Positions 34,418 through 45,172 of a stretch of DNA of 64,000 nt are shown piece after piece (positions within the stretch are counted from its first letter, which is position 1; each line of letters begins with the position of its first letter). The notes below the pieces were generated by a model, which saw nothing but the letters and a program-made list of their open reading frames with translations, searched no databases and was not told the origin of the DNA. The translations under genes and the position numbers were made by a program. This DNA comes from Coniella vitis (taxonomy: Eukaryota > Ascomycota > Sordariomycetes > Diaporthales > Schizoparmaceae): assembly GCA_011317545.1 (NCBI GenBank), contig WUJK01000006.1:1488001-1552000 (forward strand), read 5' to 3'.

Positions 34418-36468
34418 CTGCGGTCATGGCTGCATGTTAAAACTCACTGCCACGAAGCTTTGATTTGAGCATGCGTGTCGAATGTTTTCACAGGGCTGGC
34501 GTTCCAGGTGCGGGTTGATTTCGTGGATTTTGAAGCATACGAGTCGCTTTTTGATGGGTGAGCGTACTGAACGCCGTGGGCAATTCACACGCCACAGGAG
34601 GAGGAATAATGAGTCCTCTTTTTGTTGGACTGCGGCCTCGAGCACAAACGAGCTTGAGGCTCGATACAGCACAGAACGGGCCTGAAGCCGAGGTGCTGCT
34701 TCTCCTGGCAGTACTGAGTCGTCTGGGGAAGCTTTCTTCCAAGACCTGGATTATGACCAGCTGATTTGGTAGTGTTTCACGTTGCCCCGGATGCCGCGGC
34801 CCGATTGCTGGAAGCGAGCTGGACAGGCGGCCGCACGAGCGGGCCGTGTTGGTGATGAGCCTCAAACCTCGATGCACAATCAGCCTCCTGGGTCGACAAC
34901 ATTTGACCGGAAACCGCCTTTGAGGGTTGCAATGTCGCGCTCCGCCCTGCGGCAGGGTGGGTGCAACGTGTGGAAGATGAAATCCGGTTGGCCATTCTGG
35001 CTGGGTTGGATCTTGCTATACTCTAGCGTAGAACGAAACGATCAGTAAATGGGCTACGTGTAAATAACGCCAATGATCTTTGTAGTACATCATGGCATAA
35101 TTAGCTTTTCGTTCTGCTCTATCAAAGGCACCGTTCCGTCGGGTGAGACGGCAAGTTATTCCTCCGCGGCCACTCTCATTGAGCCGCTTCTCAAACCTCT
35201 GGCGCACGAGTCGGGCTGCCCACGGGCCAGGCCTAGAACGGAAGATCGCGACGTCAGCAGCGACAAGCCCTTCAAGATCCAGGTTTGAAGGTGGCAGTGA
35301 GCGTAGCTAATGCTGCCATCTGACAATGTTGGTTTACTGCATTGCATTTTTGCGTTACAGAATGGTGTTCCTGCTGCAAAGGAGTGGCACTGCATAAGAA
35401 TGCAATCTAGAGGTATACAAAGAACATTAAAGCCTAGGCAGGCTGGCAGGGTCTTGTATGCTTGAGCATGTGCCACGGAGAGTGATGTAGTAAGCAATTG
35501 CTGCGCCGGTGCGGAGAGAGATCATCTGCCATTGGCCAACGATACTTTGAGATTTGATATTGGATGTAAGGAACACGCAAAAAAAGAACGGGCCCATCTC
35601 TTCGTCTTGGTTTTGCTGCACTGTACAGTTAGTATGTAATCAGCCATACGAGAGCAGTCATTTGTTCACGTGTAAAGCCACGCCGGTCTCGCCGAAGAGA
35701 GCCGTTCCAAGAGGCAAAAGGAGAGGGAGAAGAAATTTCCGAGCCAGAAATCCTAAGCTGGCAAAGGATAGAGGCTTGCGGCTGGCGACGCATTGGGTAG
35801 CGAGAAACCGGCCTCGACTCTACTTGCTAAGTTCGTTGCAGCCAGGCCACGGCCGACTCGTGTGGCAGCTTTGCAGACGTAGGATGTCTACTTCTAAGTG
35901 TGTAAGGGTGCGAGTCGCATCGCCACGATTGTAACGGTACTTGCGGCCCATCCCACCCCGAGCCAATGTGCCTGCGCAACAGAGGGGCTCTCCAGGTACC
36001 ATGACACTCTGCAGGTACCGCAGGCTACATAGTACATAGAAATTGGCTTGTGAAGCTCAAATAGCGGGGCTCGCGAAAGTACTCAAGTACCTACTACCGT
36101 GCTCCGCACTCCCGTAGTCCGTACTTCGCGCTCCGTCTCTGACCAAAGCCTGGGCTGGAAGCCCAACCCGGCACTGCATCTGAAGAGCGCGCCCCACCCC
36201 TTCTCGACTGATTACCATCTTGCCTTGTGCAGTCGCTTGGTTCTTCGGCCTGGCTCACTTTATCCTGTCCCGGCACAGCCCGTCATCAATCTTCTCAAGC
36301 GCACCTGCCACACCTGCGGTTCTGCCTTACCATCACCACCACGATTGCTCTCACCACTGCTGCTGCTGCCACCAACTCTTTGCAGCTCCTGCTAACAAAG
36401 CCCCGCCTGCGCATTGTCTCCGAGCCACCAGCACACTCAGCGACAACCTGTCGCTGTCTATACACAGC
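34418..36468. other. 2-kb intergenic region
   Basis: Between uL11m and the kinase on the same strand. A GTAC-ATA-GTAC copy lies near 36025. The last few hundred bases are pyrimidine-rich, as in a promoter. Open frames here (such as 35554-35934) match nothing I recognise. Confidence 0.5.
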
Positions 36469-39324
36469 ATGGCAGCGACCTCGCAAGAGGGGCAGGAAGA
36501 GCTGCCCAGCTTGCAGCCAGAACCGCAATTGCACTCATCAGCCCAAGGTGAGCATATCTGAACCCCTCCAAAAAAAAAAAAAAAAAAAAGCCGACCCTGG
36601 CATCAATGGCTTATCCTCAGCAAAACCCCACATGCCATAAATCAAGACATCATCACACTTGCACTGAATGCCAAACACCCTCTCATCCAGCCTCCCCCCT
36701 CTAGTCTATTGCATTCACTTCCAGCACTGTGACCAAGCCTTGTCCATGTTCTAACTTGAAGTGCGCACGTTCTGCTGCTGTCCTAGATATACCAGAAAGC
36801 ACACCCGAGCATGCCGGTAACCCAACAATGACCCAAAGCAACACCAACAACACCAACAACCCTGGCCCGACAGTGCGCTTCAAATCGACAGTCCAAGAAA
36901 TAGATCCTCAGTGCAGCCTGTCCCAGTCACCTCCTTCAGACCATAACTCTGCAGCAGATGTCACGCCCGACGATATCAAGGCCTTGTCCAAGTCACTGCA
37001 GGGCAGTCGCCTACAAGAAAAGCGCATGAACAACTTTTCCTTTGAGGCCTATTCTCTCCCCGCTTCCAGAGTATGTTCGCAACAACTTCCTTCTCTTGTC
37101 CTCGGTGTTTTGTTTGCCTTGCCACGGGGCCAGTAACCTCAGCAAAGATTACGTTTCCTTGCCAATTTTCGTGTTATTCTCTTCAACACCATGTCTCCCA
37201 ACTTTGCCTGTGCTACCAATGCACTGCATGAAGCGCCAAAACCCAAGCTGCCGCTAATCATTGTTACCCAGGTTCCGTCTCACGATGATTCCTCGCGTAG
37301 TCCTAGTCGCCAGCATACGCAGAGCTCGACGAGCATTCCCTCCCCGCGCCTTGCCCCGCGAGGACTAGAGATCAACTCGCCGCCACTGACACCGTCTGGC
37401 ACGGACGGAACGTCGGACACAAAGATTCTGGAGCCGGCGCAAGACGAAAAGGCTAGGACAAGTGACGTGGTGACTCCGCAAGATTCGAAGCGAGATGCGT
37501 CACCTAAGACGCCTAACCGAACTCTACCGCACCGACCGTCGTCTGACGGCCCGCACCGCAAACGAACCCCAGATCATTTGGGCGCGCCTGACCATCATAG
37601 GATGGGCATGTTTGCGGTTGGGCCTGGCTCATTGCCAGCATCGCGCGATTCCAGCCCTAACCGCGCTTCTGCTCACTACACGCGCCCCTTCACACCCTCA
37701 GGCGACGCCAATGACCCGTACTCAGCTAGCAAGCGACAGCCTCAAGGCACCATTGAGCCTCGATTCGTCTTTTCGCGCAGCAAAAAGGGATCTCCTAGTT
37801 CGTCAACTCTGAGCTTGCCGAGAGCCTCCACAGAAAAGCGCAGTTCTACCCTGCTGAGCGCCCTTGGGAAGAACAGCGACCTACACAAAGAGGATAGCCA
37901 TGGAACAACTCATAGTCGTCATGGTTCCATGTCGGACCTCAAGCGATTCTTCAAGATGGGTCACCACAAGGCCAAGCGAGGTATTTCACCGGCCGGTAGC
38001 ACCAGGTCTGGTTACAAGACGCCCCCAGCGTCGCGGTCGACGAACCAAATCCCTTTTGCCGACGACCACGGTTTGACATCCAAGTACGGCAAGTTGGGCC
38101 GAGTTCTGGGCTCCGGTGCGGGCGGCTCAGTCAGACTGATGAAGCGAAGCGAGGACAATACCGTCTTTGCTGTGAAGGAGTTCCGGCCTCGACACTCCTA
38201 CGAGACAGAAAAGGAGTACGTTAAGAAGCTGACTGCTGAATACTGTATCGGGTCCTCGCTCCATCACGGAAACATCATCGAGACGCTGGATATTGTTCAG
38301 GAGAAGGGAAAATGGTTCGAGGTGATGGAGTACGGGCCTTATGACCTCTTTGCTATCGTCATGACTGGCAAAATGACGCGTGAAGAAGTCTCGTGTTGTT
38401 TCTTGCAGATTCTGAGTGGTGTGACCTATCTCCACAGTATGGGCCTGGCACATCGTGACCTCAAGCTTGACAATGTGGTGGTGAACGAATTCGGCATCAT
38501 GAAGATCATTGATTTCGGCAGCGCACACGTTTTCAAGTACCCCTTCGAAAACAACTTGGTGCTCGCATCTGGTAAGTTGTCTCATCACAACATTGCACCA
38601 ACAAGCGACAGAAACATGTACTCATACTAGCTCAGGAATCGTCGGATCGGACCCGTACTTAGCGCCAGAGGTTTACGAAGAACGCAAATACGACCCTACA
38701 GCGGTCGACATCTGGTCATTGGCAATCATTTATTGCTGCATGACGTTGCGACGCTTCCCCTGGAAGGTTCCACGCATGACTGACAACTCCTACCGACTGT
38801 TTGCGTCTGAGCCCACGCCGGGACACGACCCCAAAAAGCTCGTTATACCGCCAAATAAATCGACCAGTGCGCTCCACGACACTCCGCAGCGGGACATTTT
38901 CCCCCTCGAAGATGACAAAAACAAGGAGAAACGCGACAGCGAAAAGTATCGCCAGCCCCACCAATTATCTCACTCACAGCCTGACAAGCCACGCGAGAAC
39001 TCTACGAGCGAGACTTCCGCAGCTACTGCACCACCTCCCGCAAACAGCTCAGCAACGGCATCCGCTTCAGGCGAGAAGCCCAAGGAAGTCATTCGTGGCC
39101 CGTGGCGTATCTTGCGGCTTCTGCCCAGGGAAAGTCGCCATGTCATTGGTCGCATGCTTGAAATTGATCCGAAGAAGCGAGCCAAGATGACCGAGATTTT
39201 GGAGGACAACTGGGTCAGCAACACAGTCATTTGCCGACAGGAAGAACCTGGCAAGGTTGTCAAGGCTGAGGGCCACGTACACACGCTGGAACCTCCCTCA
39301 ACTGCACCACCGGCAGCAAAATGA
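36469..39324 (+). CDS. Ser/Thr protein kinase of the Sat4/Hal4-Npr1 group
   Basis: Exons 36469-36547, 36787-37070, 37272-38571 and 38636-39324 give 783 aa. About 390 disordered, Ser/Pro-rich N-terminal residues precede the kinase domain (about 392-745). Catalytic motifs: glycine loop GSGAGGSV, FAVKEF (ATP-binding Lys), HRDLKLDN, DFGSAHVF and SDPYLAPEVY. The DFGSAHVFKYPFE and SGIVGSDPYLAPE segments are typical of the yeast Hal4/Sat4, Hal5 and Npr1 fungal-specific kinases, which stabilise plasma-membrane K+ and nutrient transporters. A low-complexity insert of about 90 residues (PHQLSHSQ..., Ala/Thr-rich) sits before GPWRILRLLP. Intron 1 contains a 20-nt A run. The first two exons are less certain than the kinase part because the N-terminus is poorly conserved. 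Confidence 0.88.
36570..36589 (+). repeat. 20-nt poly(A) tract in kinase intron 1
   Basis: Uninterrupted A run about 20 nt after the predicted donor at 36548. Confidence 0.85.
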
Positions 39325-40094
39325 GGTCATGTCTCACTAAGAGGAGTCGCAACCCAGTTGACGTATCATCGTCGGCGCAAGGCGGCAGGTTTTTGGTGAG
39401 GAGGAAGGTGTACAAAAGAGTGAACAGGCAGCGAGCCATTGGGTGACCTGGGTACACACCAAAGCGAAAGTTGGACTGGATTTCTCACAAATGTTCAGAG
39501 GCAGGAGGAGGTGCACTTGGTGGACCAAAGGTTCGGCGAAACGGAACGGCGTTTAGCATGGTCTTTGGGGGGGGGGGGTTCCATTCACACTTATTAGGGT
39601 CGGTCATAGATGGCCCAGCAGAGCGCATTTGCATTTGATATAATTGCTAAAAAGGGACGTACTACGGTGGGAACGCGGGCCAGGATGCTCTGTGAGGACC
39701 GGCGCATTTGCGACTCGTATGAAGAGATCATAATTAGAAATGGCCAACCTTTGCACGCTCGTACTTCTTGCTCAATAGCCGAGGCAACAACTGCTTCTGG
39801 CCGACGATGCTTCGCTCACTTACACGCTTCGCTCACTTACACGGTCTTTGGGTGGAGATTCTCCCCTACAATGCGACCAATCAAGGGGCTGCTGCTGCGG
39901 TCCACCCGACACACCCCGGCTGCATTAGTCATGTTTTTTTCTCTCTCTCTCGAGGACCTCTTCCATCTGTTTCTGCCGCTTGCTTCAACTTTTAAATGCC
40001 TGGAACCTTTTCTCGCTCACCGATCTGCCCACTCTCCCCATCCTCTATCGCGCTCTCTCACAGCTCACTCACGCCTTCACAAACTTCCTACAAG
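39325..40094. other. kinase 3' flank and HSP10 promoter
   Basis: Contains a G run near 39567, a directly repeated 17-bp unit CTTCGCTCACTTACACG (about 39810-39843) and a pyrimidine-rich stretch before the HSP10 start. I did not find a convincing heat-shock element (alternating GAA/TTC blocks). Confidence 0.5.
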
Positions 40095-40812
40095 ATGGTA
40101 CGTCCTGCCAGCTGCTACACCCTCAGTTTTTTATTAGCCTGGATTGGGAGCTGTGGCGTTCTGACTGCCCGCGTGGACCGCCGGGGGAACACTGGCTTCG
40201 AGCCACGCCCAAGCAATTGTTGCGACCAACATTGCAATTCATAGCACAAGGAAAATGACTGACCTCTTTCGTGGCTATAGTCTACCTCCATCCGTTCCAT
40301 CAAGTCCCTCGTGCCCCTCCTGGACCGCGTCCTGGTCCAGCGCATCAAGGCCGAGGCCAAGACCGCTTCCGGCATCTTCCTGCCCGAGTCAAGTGTCAAG
40401 GAGCTGAACGAGGCCAAGGTCCTGGCTGTTGGCCCCGGTGGTCTTGACAGGGAGGGCAAGCGTGTCCCCATGGGTGTGCAGGCTGGTGACCGCGTGTTGA
40501 TCCCTACGGTAAGCCGGTCATACATCCTTGTTATTTCCCTGTTGCTGGGTTGGTTATGGGAGTGGAAGAGCCTGGGCGATGCTTGGGGCGCGGTGCCTAG
40601 GTTGCTTGGACAATACGGTGTCAAGCATTCTTGCAAATGATCTTGGGGCTAACGTGTGTTGTCTAGTTCGGCGGTTCCCCTGTCAAGGTTGGCGAGGACG
40701 AGTACCACTTGTTCCGCGACAGCGAGTAAGATAGTCCTCTCTCCTCGGAAACGAAGAATTCCATCGGATTTACTAACATGTGTCTAGAATCCTGGCCAAG
40801 ATCAACGAGTAA
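40095..40812 (+). CDS. HSP10: mitochondrial 10-kDa chaperonin (Hsp10/GroES)
   Basis: Exons 40095-40097, 40281-40508, 40667-40725 and 40788-40812 give 104 aa, the normal length. It caps the Hsp60 barrel in the mitochondrial matrix. The first coding exon is only the ATG: donor GTACGT follows it at once, and the next exon gives STSIRSIKSLVPLLDRVLVQR. The mobile-loop region EAKTASGIFLPES and the C-terminal FGGSPVKVGEDEYHLFRD and ILAKINE are all conserved. The last intron has a perfect TACTAAC branch site. Hsp10 carries a non-cleaved N-terminal targeting helix, which matches the basic start here. Confidence 0.96.
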
Positions 40813-41628
40813 AACGTTACTACAAAAAGGAACAATAAAAGAAAAGACATACAAAAAAAATTTGTAAAAAAAGATACCCCGAAAGAAAAGGTCATGCATG
40901 ATATGACACCACCCAAGCGTACAACATTATTGTGATTAATCAACGAAGCGAGGGGCGGCACAATAGTATCACACAAAAGCTGCAAGGTACGATAATCGTT
41001 GTAGACGTCTGCGTTGGGATAGAAAGGCGACGAAGACTGGTCGAGTATGTTTTGGAGTGAATCCGAATGCTGAGCCACGGCGCTGACATCGTCTTGGTCG
41101 ACTGGTAGGAGTGAATTAAGACACATCTCCACTCCCAATACTCGCGGCATTATGCACACATATGTGGTGGCCAAGATGCGATTTCCTGATTGTGTGAAGC
41201 AGTTCGGATGGTAAATGCACCTGTTCTTGGTCGACGACCGAAAGTACGGTGGACTCGTAAACGTGCTCGGACGACCAGAGAGAGGTTGTGCAGTGATTCC
41301 TTGGTTGAGGCACTAGGGTTTTATCTTCAAGTTCCTCTTCTCTTGAATCTGCACTCGCTCTTTTGTCGCAAAGGTGGACGAATACGCGTCCGTCTATAGA
41401 CAGTCAACTGCCCCTGTTATCACTTGCAGCTTGGGCCAATGAAATGCTGCTGAACACGCAGCCAGTCGCTCCTTCCACACACTCCGGGCCAAGGAAAAGC
41501 GTCTTTCATAGGCAGGCTTTTATCTTCCGGCCCTAAAGAGATCGGCTTCGATGCGGTCCTTTTCCACTTCCGCCACCGCAAAGTTCAACAAAAGCTTCAT
41601 CCAGCGAGCGATTGGTATCGTGCCACCT
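40813..41628. other. HSP10 3' flank and HET-gene promoter
   Basis: Non-coding spacer. A short ORF starts at 41551 and meets a stop after the predicted leader intron, so I read it as an upstream ORF at most. Confidence 0.5.
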
Positions 41629-41679
41629 GTAAATGAACGTCTAGATTGTGAGCTGCCGTCTATGCTAACTCATCTGCAG
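41629..41679 (+). promoter_or_regulatory. probable 5' UTR intron of the HET gene
   Basis: Donor GTAAAT at 41629, branch GCTAAC about 14 nt before the acceptor CTGCAG ending 41679, 51 nt in all. It lies 27 nt before the ATG at 41706. Confidence 0.5.
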
Positions 41680-41705
41680 TACTAATTCCAACAAATCCCG
41701 CCGAG

Positions 41706-43846
41706 ATGGCAAGATGTGGCTTTTGCCTCTTCATCCTGCGCACGAACACGCCGACCCTTCCTGAGGATCTGGACGAGGCGCAGGACTGGACAGCAGAACG
41801 ATACCAGGACAAGTCTCTCGACAATTTGGCCGGAATGGCTCAGATGACGCCGCCAACGTTCCTATACAGACCACCCCGCGGCTTCATTACTCGCTCTGTC
41901 GCTCGTGGCTGTGAAAAGTGCATGCTGATCATGGACTGCGTCAACAAATACACCCAAGTATCTTCTGGATCAAACGTGTGGGATACAGCAGCATGGACAT
42001 GGTCTCTGGTCGCTGCGCAGGGCGCCTACTTGGAGGTCTCTGGGCCGATTCCGGGGCTCAAGGAGTACTACAGCCTTTTCCCGGAGGGTGATCTTGCCGC
42101 GATGGATGAGAGCACACTGCGACGGCAGCATCCTGTCATTCACACGCGAATGGCGGTGGACGAGCTGTGGCTGCCCACAAAGCCTGTGACCACGAGCAGA
42201 ATTGACAGCTCGGAGACCTTCTCGCAGATCCGGGGCTGGTTGAAGCGGTGCATTCGCGATCATGCCGAATGCCGTGCGCCAAAGTTCGCGCCAACGCGGC
42301 TGATAGATATATCAAAGGCACGCAACGAGGGCGTTGTTCGTCTCATTGGGACGAGCGGCGTGGTAGCGTCGAGTGACGATGAGTTCAGATACGTCGCTCT
42401 GAGTCATCGCTGGACCACGGAAACGGTGGGCTTCAAAAGCGATCAGTCTAACATAATGTCGCGCCTCCGGAACGGAATTCCTCTCGACATCTTTTCCCGC
42501 ATGGTGCTGGATGTATTCAGCGTCCTGCAACGGCTCGAGATAGCCTATATCTGGATTGACAGCATCTGCATCATACAACCCTCAGGGATGGACAACTATC
42601 TCGATGACTGGAGAAAGGAGCTCCAACCATGGGTTCTGTCTACAGCAGCGCTGTGCTTACCATCTCAGCGCTCTCGTGTGATGGCCCGGGCTTGGGGCTC
42701 TTTGACTGGGGCGAGGGATACTCATGCCCCAAGGTCACAGAACTTTCTGGTTATACCATTTGCTGTGGCAAACATATCCCCCACTTCGTCGACAATCCGC
42801 CGCCCTTTGTCGATATAGACGATCAGGCGGTGCAATCCTTATGGCCCCTTTTCCGCCGTGGGTGGATTTACCAGGAGCGTCTCTTGTCGAAGCGCATATT
42901 GCATTTTACGCGGGACGAGGTGATTTGGGAGTGCAACGGGGCGAATGCGTGTCTCTGTGGGCACTCACAGTTTAGCAGAAAACGAATCTCACAGGATCCA
43001 CGCTTCGGTGGAAACTCAGTTCCCATTAAGGATGTGCTGGCGCGGGGTGACTGGAACGATATCGTGCGGCGATATTCATCTCTGCGCCTGACCCAGATGC
43101 AGGACCGGCTGCCTGCGCTTGCTGGCATTGCAAAATTGTATGGCCAACATTGGCAGGCAGGAGACCAAAATGTGACATATCAATGCGGCCTTTGGACGAA
43201 CCGAATGCCAGAAAGCTTGGACTGGAATCGGACTTGGGAAACAGCTTGCGGTGTTGGAGCCGCGCAAGCACCAACGTCATCTCCCTATAGCCTTCCCAGC
43301 TGGACGTGGGCATCTATTGAGGGTGCAGTTGAGTTTGGTGCAAACGAAAACAAGCCTGCCATTACAGTGGAGAAATTTACCATTGTATCACGCGGTGATG
43401 CATACCTCGGGGATGTTGACGTTGTTGCATCCTCCATGCTTGTCTCTGGTGCGACGTTCACGGCAACGCTCGTCTTTGGCAACGAGTGGTTCGCGCACCA
43501 GTGGTATGTTGATCGCTTGGTGGAGTCGGCAGACTATCCCCAGGCGCGCTTGACATATGCTGGGTTGCGGTGGGCCGAGTACTTGATTCCCTGCATACCA
43601 GATTATGACTTTTGCTCAGAGGTGGCATCGGGCGCAGAGGTGTTGTGTCTGGTGTGCCGCCGTAGTTTGCTCACTGGAGCGCCCACGGGGTGTCTTGTGC
43701 TCAGGCGCCTTGAGGCAGATGCGGAAGGGAGTAAAGGGAGGGCGTGTCACGAGCGCATTGGGTATGGCTTTCTTGATCAGGTTTCAGGGCCATTCCCTGA
43801 CGTGAAGGACGGTGGTCTGGTGATACAACAAGTTGCACTCAAGTGA
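41706..43846 (+). pseudogene. HET-domain protein gene with an apparent one-base deletion
   Basis: HET-domain proteins act in heterokaryon incompatibility and cell death on non-self recognition. Two overlapping frames carry one protein. The first (from ATG 41706) has Cys pairs CGFC and CEKC, then the HET core YVALSHRW and YIWIDSICIIQ, then DDWRKE. The second continues it: APTMGSVYSSAVLTISAL, the Trp-rich RGWIYQERLLSKRILHF, and SLPSWTWASIEG, ending at 43846. The join is at about 42617-42628, where one base is missing relative to a continuous reading. No intron fits there. With one base restored the product would be about 713 aa. Everything else is intact with no other stop, so this is a recent null allele or a sequencing/assembly error. 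Confidence 0.8.
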
Positions 43847-44162
43847 TCAACAATGTTCCTGATCAGGTAGGATTACTGATTTCCATGGCGCGTCGTATGA
43901 GGTACAAAGGCAAGATACAACGTGAGCAGCTATTGAAGAATCCTTCGGGACGAGATCTTGTATGGACCCACCGATGATGGTCGCGAGATCGTTCAAGATA
44001 CCGGCAGAGTATAGTGTCTATCCCGAGGCTTCAGCAGGCTACGATCTGCGAATGATTTGAATTAGTGTCCGCTTTCATGCCGTACGGCACGTAAAGGCCC
44101 GATGAGCTCTGAACCTGGAGAGCTTTGAGTCAAACCCTCCGATGGAGTGATCCATTGCGCAT
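43847..44162. other. short convergent spacer
   Basis: Between the ends of the HET gene and the acetyltransferase-like gene. Nothing recognisable. Confidence 0.6.
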
Positions 44163-45172
44163 TCAGAAAGGATCATTCCCGGTGCGCACCACCATACGAG
44201 CCATGACAGGTTTCGGCAGATCCAAACTCGAACCGTCCGCACCCTCATCCAGCCACGTAACACCACCGTCCGTCTCCAGGTACTTGATTAAGAAGCCAAT
44301 CCTTTGAAAGGCACGATGCCCTTGCGGTGTTGCTGTGAGAGCTACAAAGGGTAGAAATCGATGATGCTTTGTGGTCAGCACTCAAGGACAAGTTCGACGG
44401 AGTTGCAGGAAATTACAACAGCATAATCCCCAGGAGAGACAAAGGAAGGGTGCGTGCGATAGGACATCCAGATCCTCAGACGGGTGTTCTATCACCACAA
44501 CCAATCTGATAGGAATACGAGCAAAGACTTACCAGACCAGCCCGCAACCTTCCAAATCCCAAACTTCTCTGCCACACGCTGCTGTATCTCCGCCAAAGCG
44601 AGATCCGTGAAGCGCTTCGAGGGAACCCATTCCAATTCCACTGCATTCGATGCGGCAAAGCGCTCGACGTGGAAGACGTGCAATCCCACGACAGGCGAGG
44701 AGCCACTTTCTCTTTCTTTCTCTGCTGGCGACGTAAGTACGTGTCGATCCAGATCCGAGAAGGGGAACATGGTGCGTGGGTCAATGTCGTGTTCTCTTAT
44801 TGTTGCGCTGAGGAGCAAGTCCCATGAGGGTTGTTGTATGGGCAAGACAATCATTACACCGAGGACATCCGAGTAAGGGTTTGAATGTGGGTTATTGATA
44901 CGTTGCTCGTGATGCTGCTGCTGCTGCTGTTGTTGTTGTTGTGGTTTTGGTTGTGGCTGTTGTGGTGGCTCTTGATCGTAACCGCGGCGCAGACAGAGAC
45001 ACAAGTCAGGATAGGCATTGGCCCAGCTTTGGAGGCGCGCCAGGCTGAGGTCTGGGGCGGGATAGATGGCTTGGTCGGATTCGTAGATTTGGCGAAGGAG
45101 CGAGGAGGGGATCGGTTCCCAGCGGTGGTGCGGTGCTGTGGCACTAGGAAAAGCGTCGGTGGTGGACGGCAT
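44163..45172 (-). CDS. acetyltransferase-like protein with poly-Gln tract
   Basis: Exons 45172-44533 and 44341-44163 give 272 aa. Intron donor GTAAGT and acceptor TTGTAG join GWS to ALTATPQGHRAFQRIGF in frame. The order of elements (IPSSLLRQIYESDQAIYPAP, VLGVMIVLPIQQPSWDLL, VVGLHVFHVERF, then GHRAFQRIGF) resembles fungal GNAT-like proteins of unknown substrate. The acetyl-CoA loop is not textbook, so the family call is tentative. A PQPKPQ(9)HH tract at about residues 72-90 comes from CAA/CAG repeats. A GTAC-ATA-GTAC motif lies about 155 bp upstream of the ATG. Confidence 0.7.

Noticed and set aside
41551..41682. Upstream coding exon for the HET gene from ATG 41551
   Set aside because: After the predicted 51-nt intron the frame meets a stop within two codons, so it can only be an upstream ORF.
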